Shown here piece after piece: positions 32,682-41,715 of a stretch of 64,000 bases of DNA. The notes beneath the pieces are model-generated. The model saw only the letters and a program-made list of their open reading frames with translations. It made no database searches and had not been told where the DNA came from. Both the position numbers and the translations under genes were made by a program. Source of the stretch: JALORV01 sp963707445 (GTDB lineage: Bacteria > Pseudomonadota > Gammaproteobacteria > Burkholderiales > Burkholderiaceae_F). Position 1 is the first letter of the stretch. Every line of letters begins with the position of its first letter. The DNA lies in assembly GCA_963707445.1 (NCBI GenBank), contig CAVPPW010000052.1, forward strand, positions 62,001-126,000. The letters run 5' to 3'.

Positions 32682-33764
32682 TTGATTCCCGGCCACCGGT
32701 ACGAAAACATTGACGCGCTGCGCGGCATCGCGGCGATGCTCGTTGTCTGGCTGCACGGCGCTGAGCTTTTCGTCCGCCTGCCCGGCATCGATGGACGCGG
32801 CCAGATCTGGTACGACATCGCGCACGCGGTGGACTTCGGGCGCATCGGCGTGGTCGCGTTCTTCATGATCAGCGGCTACGTGATCCCGCCGACGCTGCGA
32901 GGACCGCTGGCCGACGGAACGCGCCGGTTTCTCGTGCGCCGCTTCTTTCGGCTGTTCCCGGCCTACTGGCTCTCGATCCCGCTCGGCTATCTGCTGCTGT
33001 GGCTGCCCTGGGGCAAGGGCTTCGATCTCGCCGACGTGATTGCGAACGCGACCATGCTGCCCGCGGTCTTCGGGCGAGAGGCAACGATCGGCTTGTACTG
33101 GACGCTCGAAGCCGAACTCGTCTTTTACACGCTGTGTGTCGCGCTTTTTGTGGTCGGGCTGCTGCGGCAGCGCGCCGCGCTGCTGCTGCTGGTCGGCGTA
33201 CTGGTCGCCCTGATGCTGTCGATGCAGGCGCGCGTTCTGCCGTCGCCGGAACTGGCCCAGTGGAAGTTGCTGCCCTATAACCTGTCGTTGATGTTCGCCG
33301 GCTCGCTGGTGCGCCAGGCGCACGACGCGGTTCGGCGCGGCACCACCGGTGCCGGCGGTGTGCGGGACGCACTGCTCTTTGCGCTGCTGGCCGTCGGCTT
33401 GACGACGCTGCCGGCGGTCGGGTCGCTGATATTTGGCAAGAACGTCGAGTCGCAGCTGTTCGCGCGCGCCTATCTGATCGGCATCGTTACCTTTGTCGTG
33501 ACGGTCGTGGCGTGGGCGCGACCGCACCGCTACATCGTCTGGCTCGGAACGATCAGCTATTCGTTGTATCTGCTGCATCCGGTCGTGCTGTACGCGATGA
33601 TCTGGCTGCTGACCTACGCCTGGCACGTGCCGGCACCAATCGGCGCCGGCACGCTGCTGCTGGTCCTTGCCGCGGGCGCGATCGCGCTCGCCTCGCTCGT
33701 GTACGTCGCCGTCGAGCTGCCCGCGATCAACTACGCACGCCGTCTGACCGGACCCGACAGCTAG
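32682..33764 (+). CDS. Acyltransferase-3 family membrane protein (OafA/YrhL type)
   Basis: An intact 360-residue protein from a TTG start. The N-terminal block ENIDALRGIAAMLVVWLHGAEL, with its conserved Arg and His, and the later VAFFMISGYVIPPTL and FLVRRFFRLFPAYWLSIPLG are diagnostic of acyltransferase 3. About ten membrane helices are predicted. Such enzymes O-acylate surface polysaccharides, peptidoglycan or lipids on the periplasmic side. It lies opposite to, and inside, the trp gene set, converging on trpE (31 nt) and diverging from trpG, which suggests a later insertion. Confidence 0.9.
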   Translation: MIPGHRYENIDALRGIAAMLVVWLHGAELFVRLPGIDGRGQIWYDIAHAVDFGRIGVVAFFMISGYVIPPTLRGPLADGTRRFLVRRFFRLFPAYWLSIPLGYLLLWLPWGKGFDLADVIANATMLPAVFGREATIGLYWTLEAELVFYTLCVALFVVGLLRQRAALLLLVGVLVALMLSMQARVLPSPELAQWKLLPYNLSLMFAGSLVRQAHDAVRRGTTGAGGVRDALLFALLAVGLTTLPAVGSLIFGKNVESQLFARAYLIGIVTFVVTVVAWARPHRYIVWLGTISYSLYLLHPVVLYAMIWLLTYAWHVPAPIGAGTLLLVLAAGAIALASLVYVAVELPAINYARRLTGPDS

Positions 33765-33795
33765 CCCGCGGCGAAGGGTTCGGCGTACCGCAGGT

Positions 33796-35287
33796 TCATG
33801 CGTCGGCATCGAAGCCGTCCTCCACCTGCTCGGCCGCGCGCAGCACCGCCCGCGCCTTGACTTCGGTCTCCTTCCACTCGTTTTCGGGCGACCGAATCGG
33901 CGACGATGCCGGCCGCGGCCTGCGCATAGAGCACGTTGCCCTTGATGATGCCGGTGCGGATCGCGATCGCGAGGTCCATGTCGCCGGCGAACGAGAGGTA
34001 GCCGACCGCGCCACCGTAGATTCCGCGCTTGACCGGCTCGAGCTCGTCGATGATCTCCATAGCCCGCACCTTGGGCGCGCCTGAAAGCGTGCCGGCCGGA
34101 AATGTCGCACGCAGCACGTCGAGGTTGGTCATGCCCGCTTGCAGCACGCCTTCGACGTGGCTCACCAGGTGCTGCACGTGCGAATACTTTTCGATCACGT
34201 ACTGCTCGGTGACCTTGACGCTGCCGATCTCGACGATCCGGCCGATGTCGTTGCGCGCCAGGTCGATCAGCATCAGATGCTCGGCGCGTTCCTTCGGATC
34301 GGCCGCGAGTTCCGCGGCGAGCACCGCGTCCTGCTCGGGCGTGTTGCCGCGTGGGCGCGTTCCCGCAATCGGACGGATCGCCACCATGCGCTTGCCAGCG
34401 CGGTCTTCGCTGCGCACCAGGATCTCCGGCGAGGCCCCGACCACATGGAAGTCGCCGAAGTTGTAGAAGTACATGTAGGGCGACGGATTCAGCGTCCGCA
34501 GCGCGCGATACAGCGAGAGCGGTGAGTCTGCGTACGGCTTGCGGATGCGCTGGCCGACCTGTACCTGCATCACGTCGCCCGCGGCGATGTACTCCTTCGC
34601 GCGCGCGACCGCCGCCAGGTAGTCTGATTTCGCGAACTCGCGGTACTCCTCGCGCCGCACGCTGGCGCGCGCATGCGGTGGCTCGATCGGCCGCGCCAGC
34701 CGTGTCTTCAGCTCGCGCAGCCGCTGCCGTGCCCGCGCGTAGGCCTCGGGCCGGTGCGGGTCGGCATAGACGATCAGGTAGATGCGGCCGGCGAGGTTGT
34801 CGATGACCGCCACTTCTTCGGCCAGCAGCAGCAGGATGTCGGGCACGCCGAGGTCGTCGATCTTGGTGCGCGCCAGCTTCCTCTCGATGACGCGCACGGT
34901 GTCATAGCCGAAGTAGCCGGCCAGACCACCGGCGAAGCGCGGCAGGCCGGGGCGCAGCGCGACCTTGAACTGGTCGAAGTAGCGCCCGATTGCGGCGAGC
35001 GGATCGCCGGAGACCGACTCCCGCACCTGCCCGTCCTCGAGGAATTCGGTCACGCTGCCGGCATCGCCGATGAACGACCGTAGCGATCGCCGCGCGGCGA
35101 GGCCGATAAAGGAGTAGCGCCCGAAACGCTCACCGCCGACAACGGATTCGAGCAGAAACGTGTTCGGCTCGTTGGCGAGCTTCAGGTACAGCGAGAGCGG
35201 CGTCTCAAGATCCGCAAAGCTCTCCGCGATCAGCGGGATGCGGTTGTAGCCCTGCGCTGCCAGGGCCTTGAATTCAAGTTCCGTCAC
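33796..35287 (-). CDS. trpE: Anthranilate synthase component I (one apparent frameshift)
   Basis: Converts chorismate to anthranilate with TrpG. The GTG start has AGGTGA upstream. The feedback-site motif LLES (LLESVVGG), the central AGDVMQVQVGQRI, the catalytic IRPIAGTRPRG, DLARNDIGRI and FPAGTLSGAPKVRAMEII, and the C-terminal GGAVGYLSF and AIAIRT are all present. An extra base near 33890 moves the last 35 residues to another frame, ending EDGFDADA; the corrected length is 496. It lies downstream of gph and a Trp-rich leader peptide that probably controls it by attenuation. Confidence 0.95.
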
Positions 35288-35364
35288 GGTTCACCTGCCG
35301 AGTCACGCGGAAGTTACCGCGCGTTAAATGACACCACGTGGCCGCGACTCGCGGCCGTCTGCGC

Positions 35365-35466
35365 CTAGCGGCGCCAGGACCAGGCTCCCTGGGCGTGCCA
35401 GAACCGGCACCAGGCCTTGCGCCATGCCCCGAGGGAAACAAGATCACGTGGGTCGAACAGATTCAC
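35365..35466 (-). CDS. trpL: trp leader peptide (TrpL) of an attenuator upstream of trpE
   Basis: A 33-codon ORF, GTG at 35464-35466 to TAG at 35365-35367, with Trp at codons 15, 19, 23, 29 and 31 (AWRKAWCRFWHAQGAWSWRR). The GTG overlaps the gph stop as GTGA, so it can be reached by coupled ribosomes; a weak AAGAG site is 6 nt upstream. Downstream RNA can form GCGCC-GCTA-GGCGC over the stop codon and a perfect 8-bp hairpin at 35340-35356, before the trpE ribosome-binding site. Five Trp codons in so short a frame, exactly before trpE, is the signature of tryptophan attenuation. A strong U-run is missing. Confidence 0.8.
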   Translation of the reverse strand: MNLFDPRDLVSLGAWRKAWCRFWHAQGAWSWRR

Positions 35467-36161
35467 TGCAGGCTCTTGAAGCTGCGCGGCGCGATCAGGG
35501 GGACCGCATCGGCGAGCGTTTCGACTATAGCATCGGCCGGCAGCGTAGCGACCGGCTGCCCCTCGTTGTAGCCGCCCATCACCAGGATCGCGCGACAGCC
35601 GGCCGCGCGCGCCGCGAGCAGGTCGTTCTCGGAGTCGCCGATCATGACGGCGTCGAACGCGCTCACCTCCAGCTGTGCACAGGCGGCGAGCAGCGGCGCG
35701 GCATGCGGCTTCTTCTCGACCGTATCGTCACCGGAAATCACGCTGTCGAACGCCGCGAGCAGTTCCACGCGCGCGAGCAGTTCCTGCGTGAACTCGCGCG
35801 GCTTGTTGGTGACGCAGGCGAGCTTGAGTCCGCGTTGGCGGAAGGACACGAGCGCCTCCGGCACGCCGGGGTAGACGAGAGCAGCGTGACCATTGACCCG
35901 CCGGTAATGCCGGTAGAACGCCTCGCGGCCCTCGGCGAAGATCGCCTCATCGGCGCGACCGTTGAGCGCACCGGTCAGCGCACGATGCACCAGCACTTCC
36001 GCACCCTTGCCGATGTACGCAGCGACGGTGGCCGCTGCGAGCGGCGCGCGCCCGAGCTCGCCGAGCATCGCGTTGACGGCAGCGGCCAGATCAGGAACCG
36101 TGTCGAGCAGCGTGCCGTCGAGATCGATCAGGACCGCGCGCGCCGGCCACGCGACCGTCAT
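35463..36161 (-). CDS. gph: Phosphoglycolate phosphatase (HAD family)
   Basis: An intact 232-residue protein. The HAD motifs are present: DLDGTLLDTVPDLA (motif I), CVTNKPREFTQ (motif II) and EKKPHAAPLL...MIGDSENDLLAARAAG (motifs III and IV). It dephosphorylates 2-phosphoglycolate, a by-product of DNA repair and of carbon metabolism. Its ATG overlaps the rpe stop and its TGA overlaps the start of the trp leader peptide. rpe-gph-trpE is the usual Burkholderiales order. Confidence 0.94.
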   Translation of the reverse strand: MTVAWPARAVLIDLDGTLLDTVPDLAAAVNAMLGELGRAPLAAATVAAYIGKGAEVLVHRALTGALNGRADEAIFAEGREAFYRHYRRVNGHAALVYPGVPEALVSFRQRGLKLACVTNKPREFTQELLARVELLAAFDSVISGDDTVEKKPHAAPLLAACAQLEVSAFDAVMIGDSENDLLAARAAGCRAILVMGGYNEGQPVATLPADAIVETLADAVPLIAPRSFKSLQ

Positions 36162-36862
36162 GCGGGCCGTGCGACTGCCGCGAGTTCCTCGCGCAGGCGT
36201 CCGATGACGCCGCGGTAGCCACCGTCCGGATCGCGGGCTCCAAACACGGCGCTGCCGGCGACGAAGGTGTCGGCACCGGCTTCGGCGATCGCGCGGATGT
36301 TGTCGATCTTGACGCCGCCGTCGACCTCGACATGAATCGTGCGGCCGGTCTCGCGCCGATGGGCATCAACACGCGCGCGCACCGTCCGCAGCTTGGCGAG
36401 CGTTTCGGGGATGAACTTCTGGCCGCCGAAGCCGGGATTCACGGACATCAGCAGCACCACATCGATCTTGTCGATCACATGGTCCATCCAGGCGAGCGGA
36501 GTCGCCGGGTTGAAGACGAGCCCGGCCTTGCACCCCGAATCGCGGATCAGCGCCAGCGTCCGATCGACATGCTCGGACGCCTCGGGATGAAAGGTGATCA
36601 CGTCTGCACCGGCTTTGGCGAAGTCCGGGACGATCCGATCCACCGGCTTCACCATTAAATGCACGTCGATCGGCACCTCGACATGCGGCCGTATCGCCTC
36701 GCAAACGAGCGGACCGATGGTCAGGTTCGGGACGTAATGGTTGTCCATCACGTCGAAGTGGATCCAGTCGGCGCCGGCCGCGACGACGGCACGCACCTCC
36801 TCGCCCAGCCGCGCAAAGTCGGCGGACAGGATGCTCGGCGCGATTCGGAAGCTCGACGACAT
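36158..36862 (-). CDS. rpe: Ribulose-phosphate 3-epimerase
   Basis: An intact 234-residue TIM-barrel enzyme interconverting ribulose-5-phosphate and xylulose-5-phosphate. Motifs are IAPSILSADFARLGEE, DWIHFDVMDNHYVPN (metal ligands), DVHLMVKPVDR, LLMSVNPGFGGQKF and EVDGGVK. It is the first gene of the rpe-gph-trpLE unit and overlaps gph by 4 nt. It diverges from apaG. Confidence 0.96.
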   Translation of the reverse strand: MSSSFRIAPSILSADFARLGEEVRAVVAAGADWIHFDVMDNHYVPNLTIGPLVCEAIRPHVEVPIDVHLMVKPVDRIVPDFAKAGADVITFHPEASEHVDRTLALIRDSGCKAGLVFNPATPLAWMDHVIDKIDVVLLMSVNPGFGGQKFIPETLAKLRTVRARVDAHRRETGRTIHVEVDGGVKIDNIRAIAEAGADTFVAGSAVFGARDPDGGYRGVIGRLREELAAVARPA

Positions 36863-36965
36863 GGCGGCTCGGCGTGGTGGCTGTGGAAACTTACCGGGTC
36901 GCGACTATTCTAAGGGTCGTTTCCACTTGGCCCGGCGCCGACGCGACGCTGCGGATGCTGCCTCC

Positions 36966-37340
36966 ATGGCGACCTACGAGTTTTCGATCGATGTCCGTCC
37001 GAAGTACCTTGAAGCTCATTCCAATCCGGACGAGCAGCACTTTGTCTTCGCCTACACGGTGACGATCCGCAACACCGGCGAGCACACCGCCAAGCTGGTG
37101 TCGCGGCACTGGATCATCACCGACGGAAACAACCAGGTCGAAGAGGTCCGCGGTGAAGGCGTCGTGGGTGAGCAGCCGGTGTTAAAACCCGGCGAGACGT
37201 TCGAATACACCAGCGGCTGCCCACTGCCGACGCCAGTCGGGTCGATGCGGGGCAGCTACCAGTGCATCGCCGACGACGGCACCGCATTCGACGTACCGAT
37301 ACCCGAGTTCGTGCTGTCGATGCCGAGGGCGCTGCACTGA
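36966..37340 (+). CDS. apaG: ApaG protein (FNIII-like, Co2+/Mg2+ efflux-associated)
   Basis: An intact 124-residue protein with the ApaG pattern YEFSIDVRPKYLEAHSNPDE, FAYTVTIRNTGEHTAKLVSRHW and the C-terminal PTPVGSMRGSYQC. ApaG proteins adopt an FN3-type fold, and their biochemical role is unsettled. The start at 36966 (ATGGCGACC) is the family start. It diverges from rpe; a 35-residue membrane ORF converges on it with a 1-nt gap. Confidence 0.95.
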   Translation: MATYEFSIDVRPKYLEAHSNPDEQHFVFAYTVTIRNTGEHTAKLVSRHWIITDGNNQVEEVRGEGVVGEQPVLKPGETFEYTSGCPLPTPVGSMRGSYQCIADDGTAFDVPIPEFVLSMPRALH

Positions 37341-37341
37341 A

Positions 37342-37449
37342 CTAGCGGTCGCGCCGACTCCTGCGGCGCGGCTTGTCGAACATCGTCCACCAGACGATGA
37401 ACAGCAGCGTCGCAAGTGCGAGCGCCACCTCGAGCAAAATCAACCACAT
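37342..37449 (-). CDS. 35-residue single-span membrane peptide
   Basis: The ORF starts MWLILLEVALALATLLFIVW and ends in a basic tail (KPRRRSRRDR): one membrane helix with a positively charged cytoplasmic end. GAGGG lies 8 nt before the ATG. It is too short for standard ORF calling. Its start codon shares CATG with the mltA start on the opposite strand, so the two genes diverge with overlapping starts. The function is unknown. Confidence 0.6.
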   Translation of the reverse strand: MWLILLEVALALATLLFIVWWTMFDKPRRRSRRDR

Positions 37450-38699
37450 GTCGACACCCTCGTTGCCCGCGAATTCTATCCGTCTCCTCGCGGCGGCGGT
37501 GACGATCGCGGCGCTCACCGCCTGCGCCGTCCGTCCGACCCCGCCGCCACGGCCTGTGCCGCCGCCTGTGCCGCCGACGGCACCGCCGAGCGCGCCTGCG
37601 GCCGAGACCCGCGCGCTCTATGAGCCGGTCGTTTTCGAAATGCTGCCTGCCACGCGGGCCAATGATTGGGTCGCTGCCTGGCCGGCATTTCTGCAGAGCT
37701 GCCGTGCAGTCGGGAAGCGCGCCGAGTGGCGCGAAGTCTGCAGCCGTGCCGAAACCGTCGATGGACGCAGCGCCGCCTCTGTCAGATCGTTCTTCGCAGC
37801 TGGCTTCGACGTATACCGCGTGCTCGCGCGACGCGTGGAGGGCGATCGCGAACTGGACACGCGCGACAGCGGGCTGATGACCGGTTACTACGAGCCTTTG
37901 CTGCGCGGCAGCCGCGCGCGCAGCGAGCGCTTTGCAACGCCCGTTTACCGCGTGCCGCAGGACCTGCTCGTGATCGATCTCGGCAGCGTTCATCCGGAAC
38001 TGTCAAACCTGCGCCTGCGCGGCAAGTTGCAGGGGCAGCGTGTCGTACCTTACCCGAGCCGTGGCGAGATCACCGGCAGCAATCTGCTTGCGGGCCAGGA
38101 ACTGCTCTGGGTTGACGACCCGGTCGACGCATTTTTTCTGCAAGTGCAAGGCTCGGGCCGCGTACGTTTCGAAGACGGCAGCATGGTGCGTCTGGGCTAC
38201 GGTGACCAGAACGGGCATCCGTATCGTTCGATCGGTCGCTGGCTCGTCGATCAGGGTGAGATGACACTCGACGATGCGTCGATGACCGGCATCAAGGCGT
38301 GGATTGCACGCAATCATTCACGGGCGAAGGAACTGCTCGACCAGAACCCGAGCTTCGTCTTCTTCCGCGAACTGCCTCTGGGCGATCCGGCGGCCGGCCC
38401 GGTCGGCGCGCTCGGCGTGCCATTGACGCCGGGAGCTTCGCTTGCGGCCGATCCGCGTCACATTCCGCTGGGGGCGCCGCTGGTGATTTCGACGGTCGAT
38501 CCGGGCAGCGGAACTGCGCTGATCCGCCCGATGCTGGCGCAGGACACCGGCGGCGCGATCCGCGGACCGCTGCGCTTCGATTTCTTCTGGGGCTTCGGCG
38601 CCGAAGCCGGTCAGCTCGCCGGTCGGCAGAAGGCGCGACGCCAGCGCCTGGCTGCTGGTGCCGAAGGGCGCGCCCCCGGACTCGCTGCTCAAGCGCTGA
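37448..38699 (+). CDS. mltA: Membrane-bound lytic murein transglycosylase A (one apparent frameshift)
   Basis: A lipoprotein (lipobox LTAC after a hydrophobic segment) that cleaves peptidoglycan glycan strands at the outer membrane. It has a Pro-rich linker (PPPRPVPPPVPPT), then LMTGYYEPLLRGSRARSERF, the VDAFFLQVQGSGRVRFEDG catalytic region, and FVFFRELPLGDPAAGPVGALGVPLT. The 3D domain aspartates (MLAQDTGGAI, FDFFWGFG) are present. One extra G near 38630 shifts the last 20 residues; corrected, it has 416 residues ending SLLKR. The start lacks a clear ribosome-binding site. Confidence 0.93.
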
Positions 38700-38705
38700 C
38701 GACCG

Positions 38706-39468
38706 CTATTTTTTCGGCGCGGCGGCAAGCCGCTGCTCGAGGACTTCCATCGGCATCGCCCCGGCACCACGCGTGCCGTCCGCGAAGATGATCGTCGGCG
38801 TGCCGTTGATGCCGAAATCGCGCCCGAGCGCGAGGTTCTGTTCGAGCGGCGTCTTGCAATCCGCCGCTGCGGCCGCCGGCGTCTTGCCCTGGACCATGTA
38901 TTCCTCCCAGGCGGCGCCACGCTCCTTCGCGCACCAGATCGCTTTCGATTTCTCCTGCGAGTCGGGCGAGAGGATCGGATACAGGAAGGTGTAGATCGTC
39001 ACGTTGTTGAGTTGCTGCATGTTCTGCCACAGCTTCTTGCAGTAAGGGCAGTTCGGGTCCTCGAACGTCACCAGCACGCGCGAGCCGTTGCCGCGCACGA
39101 TCTTGACGGCACGGTCGAACGGCAGCGACTTGAAGTCGACCTTGAGCGCGCTGTCCAGACGTTTCTGCGAAAGATCCTCGCGCGTGCGGGCATCGAACAT
39201 CCGCCCCATGATGACAACCGTGACCGCGGGATCGACGTAATACAGTTCGCCGCGCACCAGCACTTCGTACAGGCCGCCGGGCCCGCGGAACACCTGGTCC
39301 GGTTTCATGCCCGAGCGCTCGGTAAAACGCGCTGCGACCTGAGCCTCGGGTGTGCCGGCAGCGGGCGCCTTGCGTCGCCTCCTTGCCCTGCGCCAGCGCC
39401 GCGGCGCCCGTCATGGCGCACGCCAGTGCGGCCAGCATCGTGACGGTACGTCGTAATACAGACTTCAT
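38706..39468 (-). CDS. dsbC: Thiol:disulfide interchange protein DsbC (one apparent frameshift)
   Basis: A periplasmic disulfide isomerase. The signal peptide MKSVLRRTVTMLAALACAM...AALAQ is preceded by CAGGAG. The thioredoxin active site is FEDPNCPYCKKLW (CPYC), with the cis-Pro segment INGTPTIIF. One extra base near 39372 separates the signal peptide and linker from the dimerisation and catalytic domains; the repaired length is 253. It converges with mltA (6-nt gap). Confidence 0.94.
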
Positions 39469-39543
39469 TGCGATCTCCTGAAAACGGGCGCGGAGTGTAG
39501 CCGCGCAGCGCAAGACCCTGAGACCGGGGCGGCCCGATCTAGT

Positions 39544-40729
39544 TCAGCCGAGTGCCTGCCGAATCAGCAGGTTCTTCAGCGGAGCAATGCGGTCGACGGC
39601 CGCCATGCCGCGTGTTGCGGACAAACCGCGCGAGCGGATCGTCGATGCTGAACAGGCGCGCAAGGCCATCGGTGGCGGCGCGCATCATGGCGACCGGTTC
39701 GGCCCGATCGCGCTCGTATCGTCGCAACAGCACGGCGTCCCCGATATCGCGAAATGGCTCGCGGCCGCGCACCACTTCCAGCAATGCGGCCACATCCTGC
39801 AGCCCGAGGTTCAGGCCCTGACCGGCAAGCGGATGCACGACGTGGGCCGCATCGCCGACAGCGCAGCGCGTGGGCCGACGAGCCGCTCGACAACGACCAG
39901 TCGCAGCGGAAATGCAGCCGTCCGTCCGGCGGGCATCAGCGCGCCGAGCGCGGATCGGTTCGCACCGTCACCCGCTCGGCCAGCGCATCCGCATTCAGCG
40001 CGGCAAGTGCCTCTCCGAGCGGGGTCGGCGCCGACCACACGAGAGAGACATGCTGGCCCGGCAACGGCAGCAATGCGACGACGCCTTCGTCGGTGAACCA
40101 TTGCCAGGCGGTATTCAGTGCGGTCGCTCGCACGCCAGATTGGTCACGACCGCGGTCTGGCCGTAGTCGGTGACGCGAGCATTGCAGCCGCTCGCTGCGC
40201 GCACCGCCGATTGCGACCCATCGGCGCCGACGACGAGCCTCGCCGAGACCTCGCTGCCACCGCTCAGCCGCACGCGTACGCGATCGCCGCAATCGACCAG
40301 CGTCTCGAATTCCGCCGCCAGCCGCCGGATGCCGGGCTGAAAATCGCACGCCGTGTCGAGCACGCGCAGCAGCTCGGATTCTTCGACGATGGTCGCGAGC
40401 CGTTCGACGGCCGCCGAGTAGGCATCAAACGTCAATGCATCGCCGCGATCACCGAAGACGCGCATCCGCTCGACCGCTGTGATGCGATCGAGATCAACGC
40501 GCTTCCAGACGGAGAGTTTTTCGAGCAGTGCAACGGTTGCCGGCGCCACCGCATAGATGCGACCGTCAAAAGGTGCCGCGTCCGTAGCCTGGTGCGCGCG
40601 AACCCTTGGCCCGATCAGCGCGATCTTCAATCCGTGCTGCGCCAGGCCCAGCGCCGCCGCCAGGCCGACGACACCTGCACCGACAACGGCGACGTCGACG
40701 TCGACGTCGATACTGCTCACTTCACTCAT
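39544..40729 (-). CDS. UbiH/UbiF/VisC-family FAD monooxygenase (about four apparent frameshifts)
   Basis: A class-A flavoprotein hydroxylase, most likely for ubiquinone biosynthesis. The N-terminal FAD motif is VDVAVVGAGVVGLAAALGLAQ, the DG motif ARLVVGADGSQSAVR, and the C-terminal FAD/ribityl motif CAVGDAAHVVHPLAGQGLNLGLQDVAAL. The last frame ends LLIRQALG. Four insertions (near 40125, 39965, 39870 and 39610) split it; corrected, it has about 393 residues. Which ring position it hydroxylates cannot be said. It follows dsbC in the reverse direction on the same strand. Confidence 0.88.
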
Positions 40730-40968
40730 GCCCGATGGAAATTCCGCGGAGATCGCGGACTCGAATTGAGTATACGAGCCTCTTTCACGCGAACCGTAGC
40801 ATCATCCGCAATGCGCACTGTCTGGCTGACCCTGCTTCAGGTCTGGCGTCAGGCGAACGCACACTGCACGTGTCCTTGCGGCCGCACGACGGAGTCCCTG
40901 GCGTCGGCCGACCCAAGACAAGGACTGAATATCAAGACAAAATCAGCGGTACGCGAGGAGATTAGGGA

Positions 40969-41689
40969 ATGGCCAAGCAAAGACCTACCGTCGGAACGGA
41001 CGGCAAGCCGCTCCCAGTCCTTCCCCCGGAACGCGATGCGACGGGTCTGGGCACGGCTGGTGCGTGTCATGTTCTACACGCCGGGCTTTCTCGCCCTGTT
41101 GCTGCTCAAGGCCGGTGAGCCGACCGGCTTCGGTATTACCGTTGAACTGCTGATGCTGTCGAGCGCCGCTGCCGTCGTCGGAGGGCTTTTCATCGCCTCG
41201 CAGTCCGAGGGCAAGGGGGCAGATGTCGCTTCGAGGAACGGCGTCTCGAGCGGTGCTCTCGTGCTCGAGTTGCTCGGCGTTGTGCCGTTCCTGTGCGCCG
41301 TGCCGACCCTGTTCCATGAGCTTGCCAACAGCACGCTGCTGCACGCGAGAGCGCCGAGTGCGGTCGACGTCACGCTCGGACCCTCCGAGCTGCTGCCGGC
41401 GATCGCGATCCTGCCCTTCATGCTGTACCAGCTGACAGGATTCGGCACGCTGAACTACACCCTCGCCCGGCCGGCGAGCTGGGCGATCAATATTGCGATC
41501 GTGGTACTGATCGTCGTCACCTACGTCGCCAACCGCAACGGCTCCTACGACATCGAGCGGGCCGCCGGCAGTCTGCTCGTTCTCGGCATGGCGGCTTTGG
41601 TGTGGCATGGGATCGTCAAGCTCAAGCGGATGCAGGCGGACTTCGAGCTGCGGGAACCCCACAAGAAGGACGACGGCGACAAGGCGTAG
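40969..41689 (+). CDS. Multi-span membrane protein of unknown function (one apparent frameshift)
   Basis: The ATG at 40969 has GAGGAG upstream and gives MAKQRPTVGTDGKPLPVLP, which joins, after removal of one C from a C-run near 41027, to NAMRRVWARLVRVMFYTPGF. About five helices follow (FLALLLLKAG, VELLMLSSAAAVVGGLF, GALVLELLGVVPFLCAV, LLPAIAILPFMLYQLTGF, WAINIAIVVLIVVTYVA), ending in a charged tail. The corrected length is 239 residues. A very long open frame continues far upstream in the second frame but is antisense to ubiH and not coding. It starts a three-gene cluster with the propeller and the CYTH-like protein. Confidence 0.65.
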
Positions 41690-41715
41690 TCACACGGCGG
41701 GAAGGCAGGTGAATC

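Noticed and set aside
40118..40968. Long plus-strand open frame that would extend the membrane protein upstream by about 280 codons
   Set aside because: It is antisense to the ubiH-like gene and its composition is that of a GC-rich shadow frame; a good ribosome-binding site supports the ATG at 40969.
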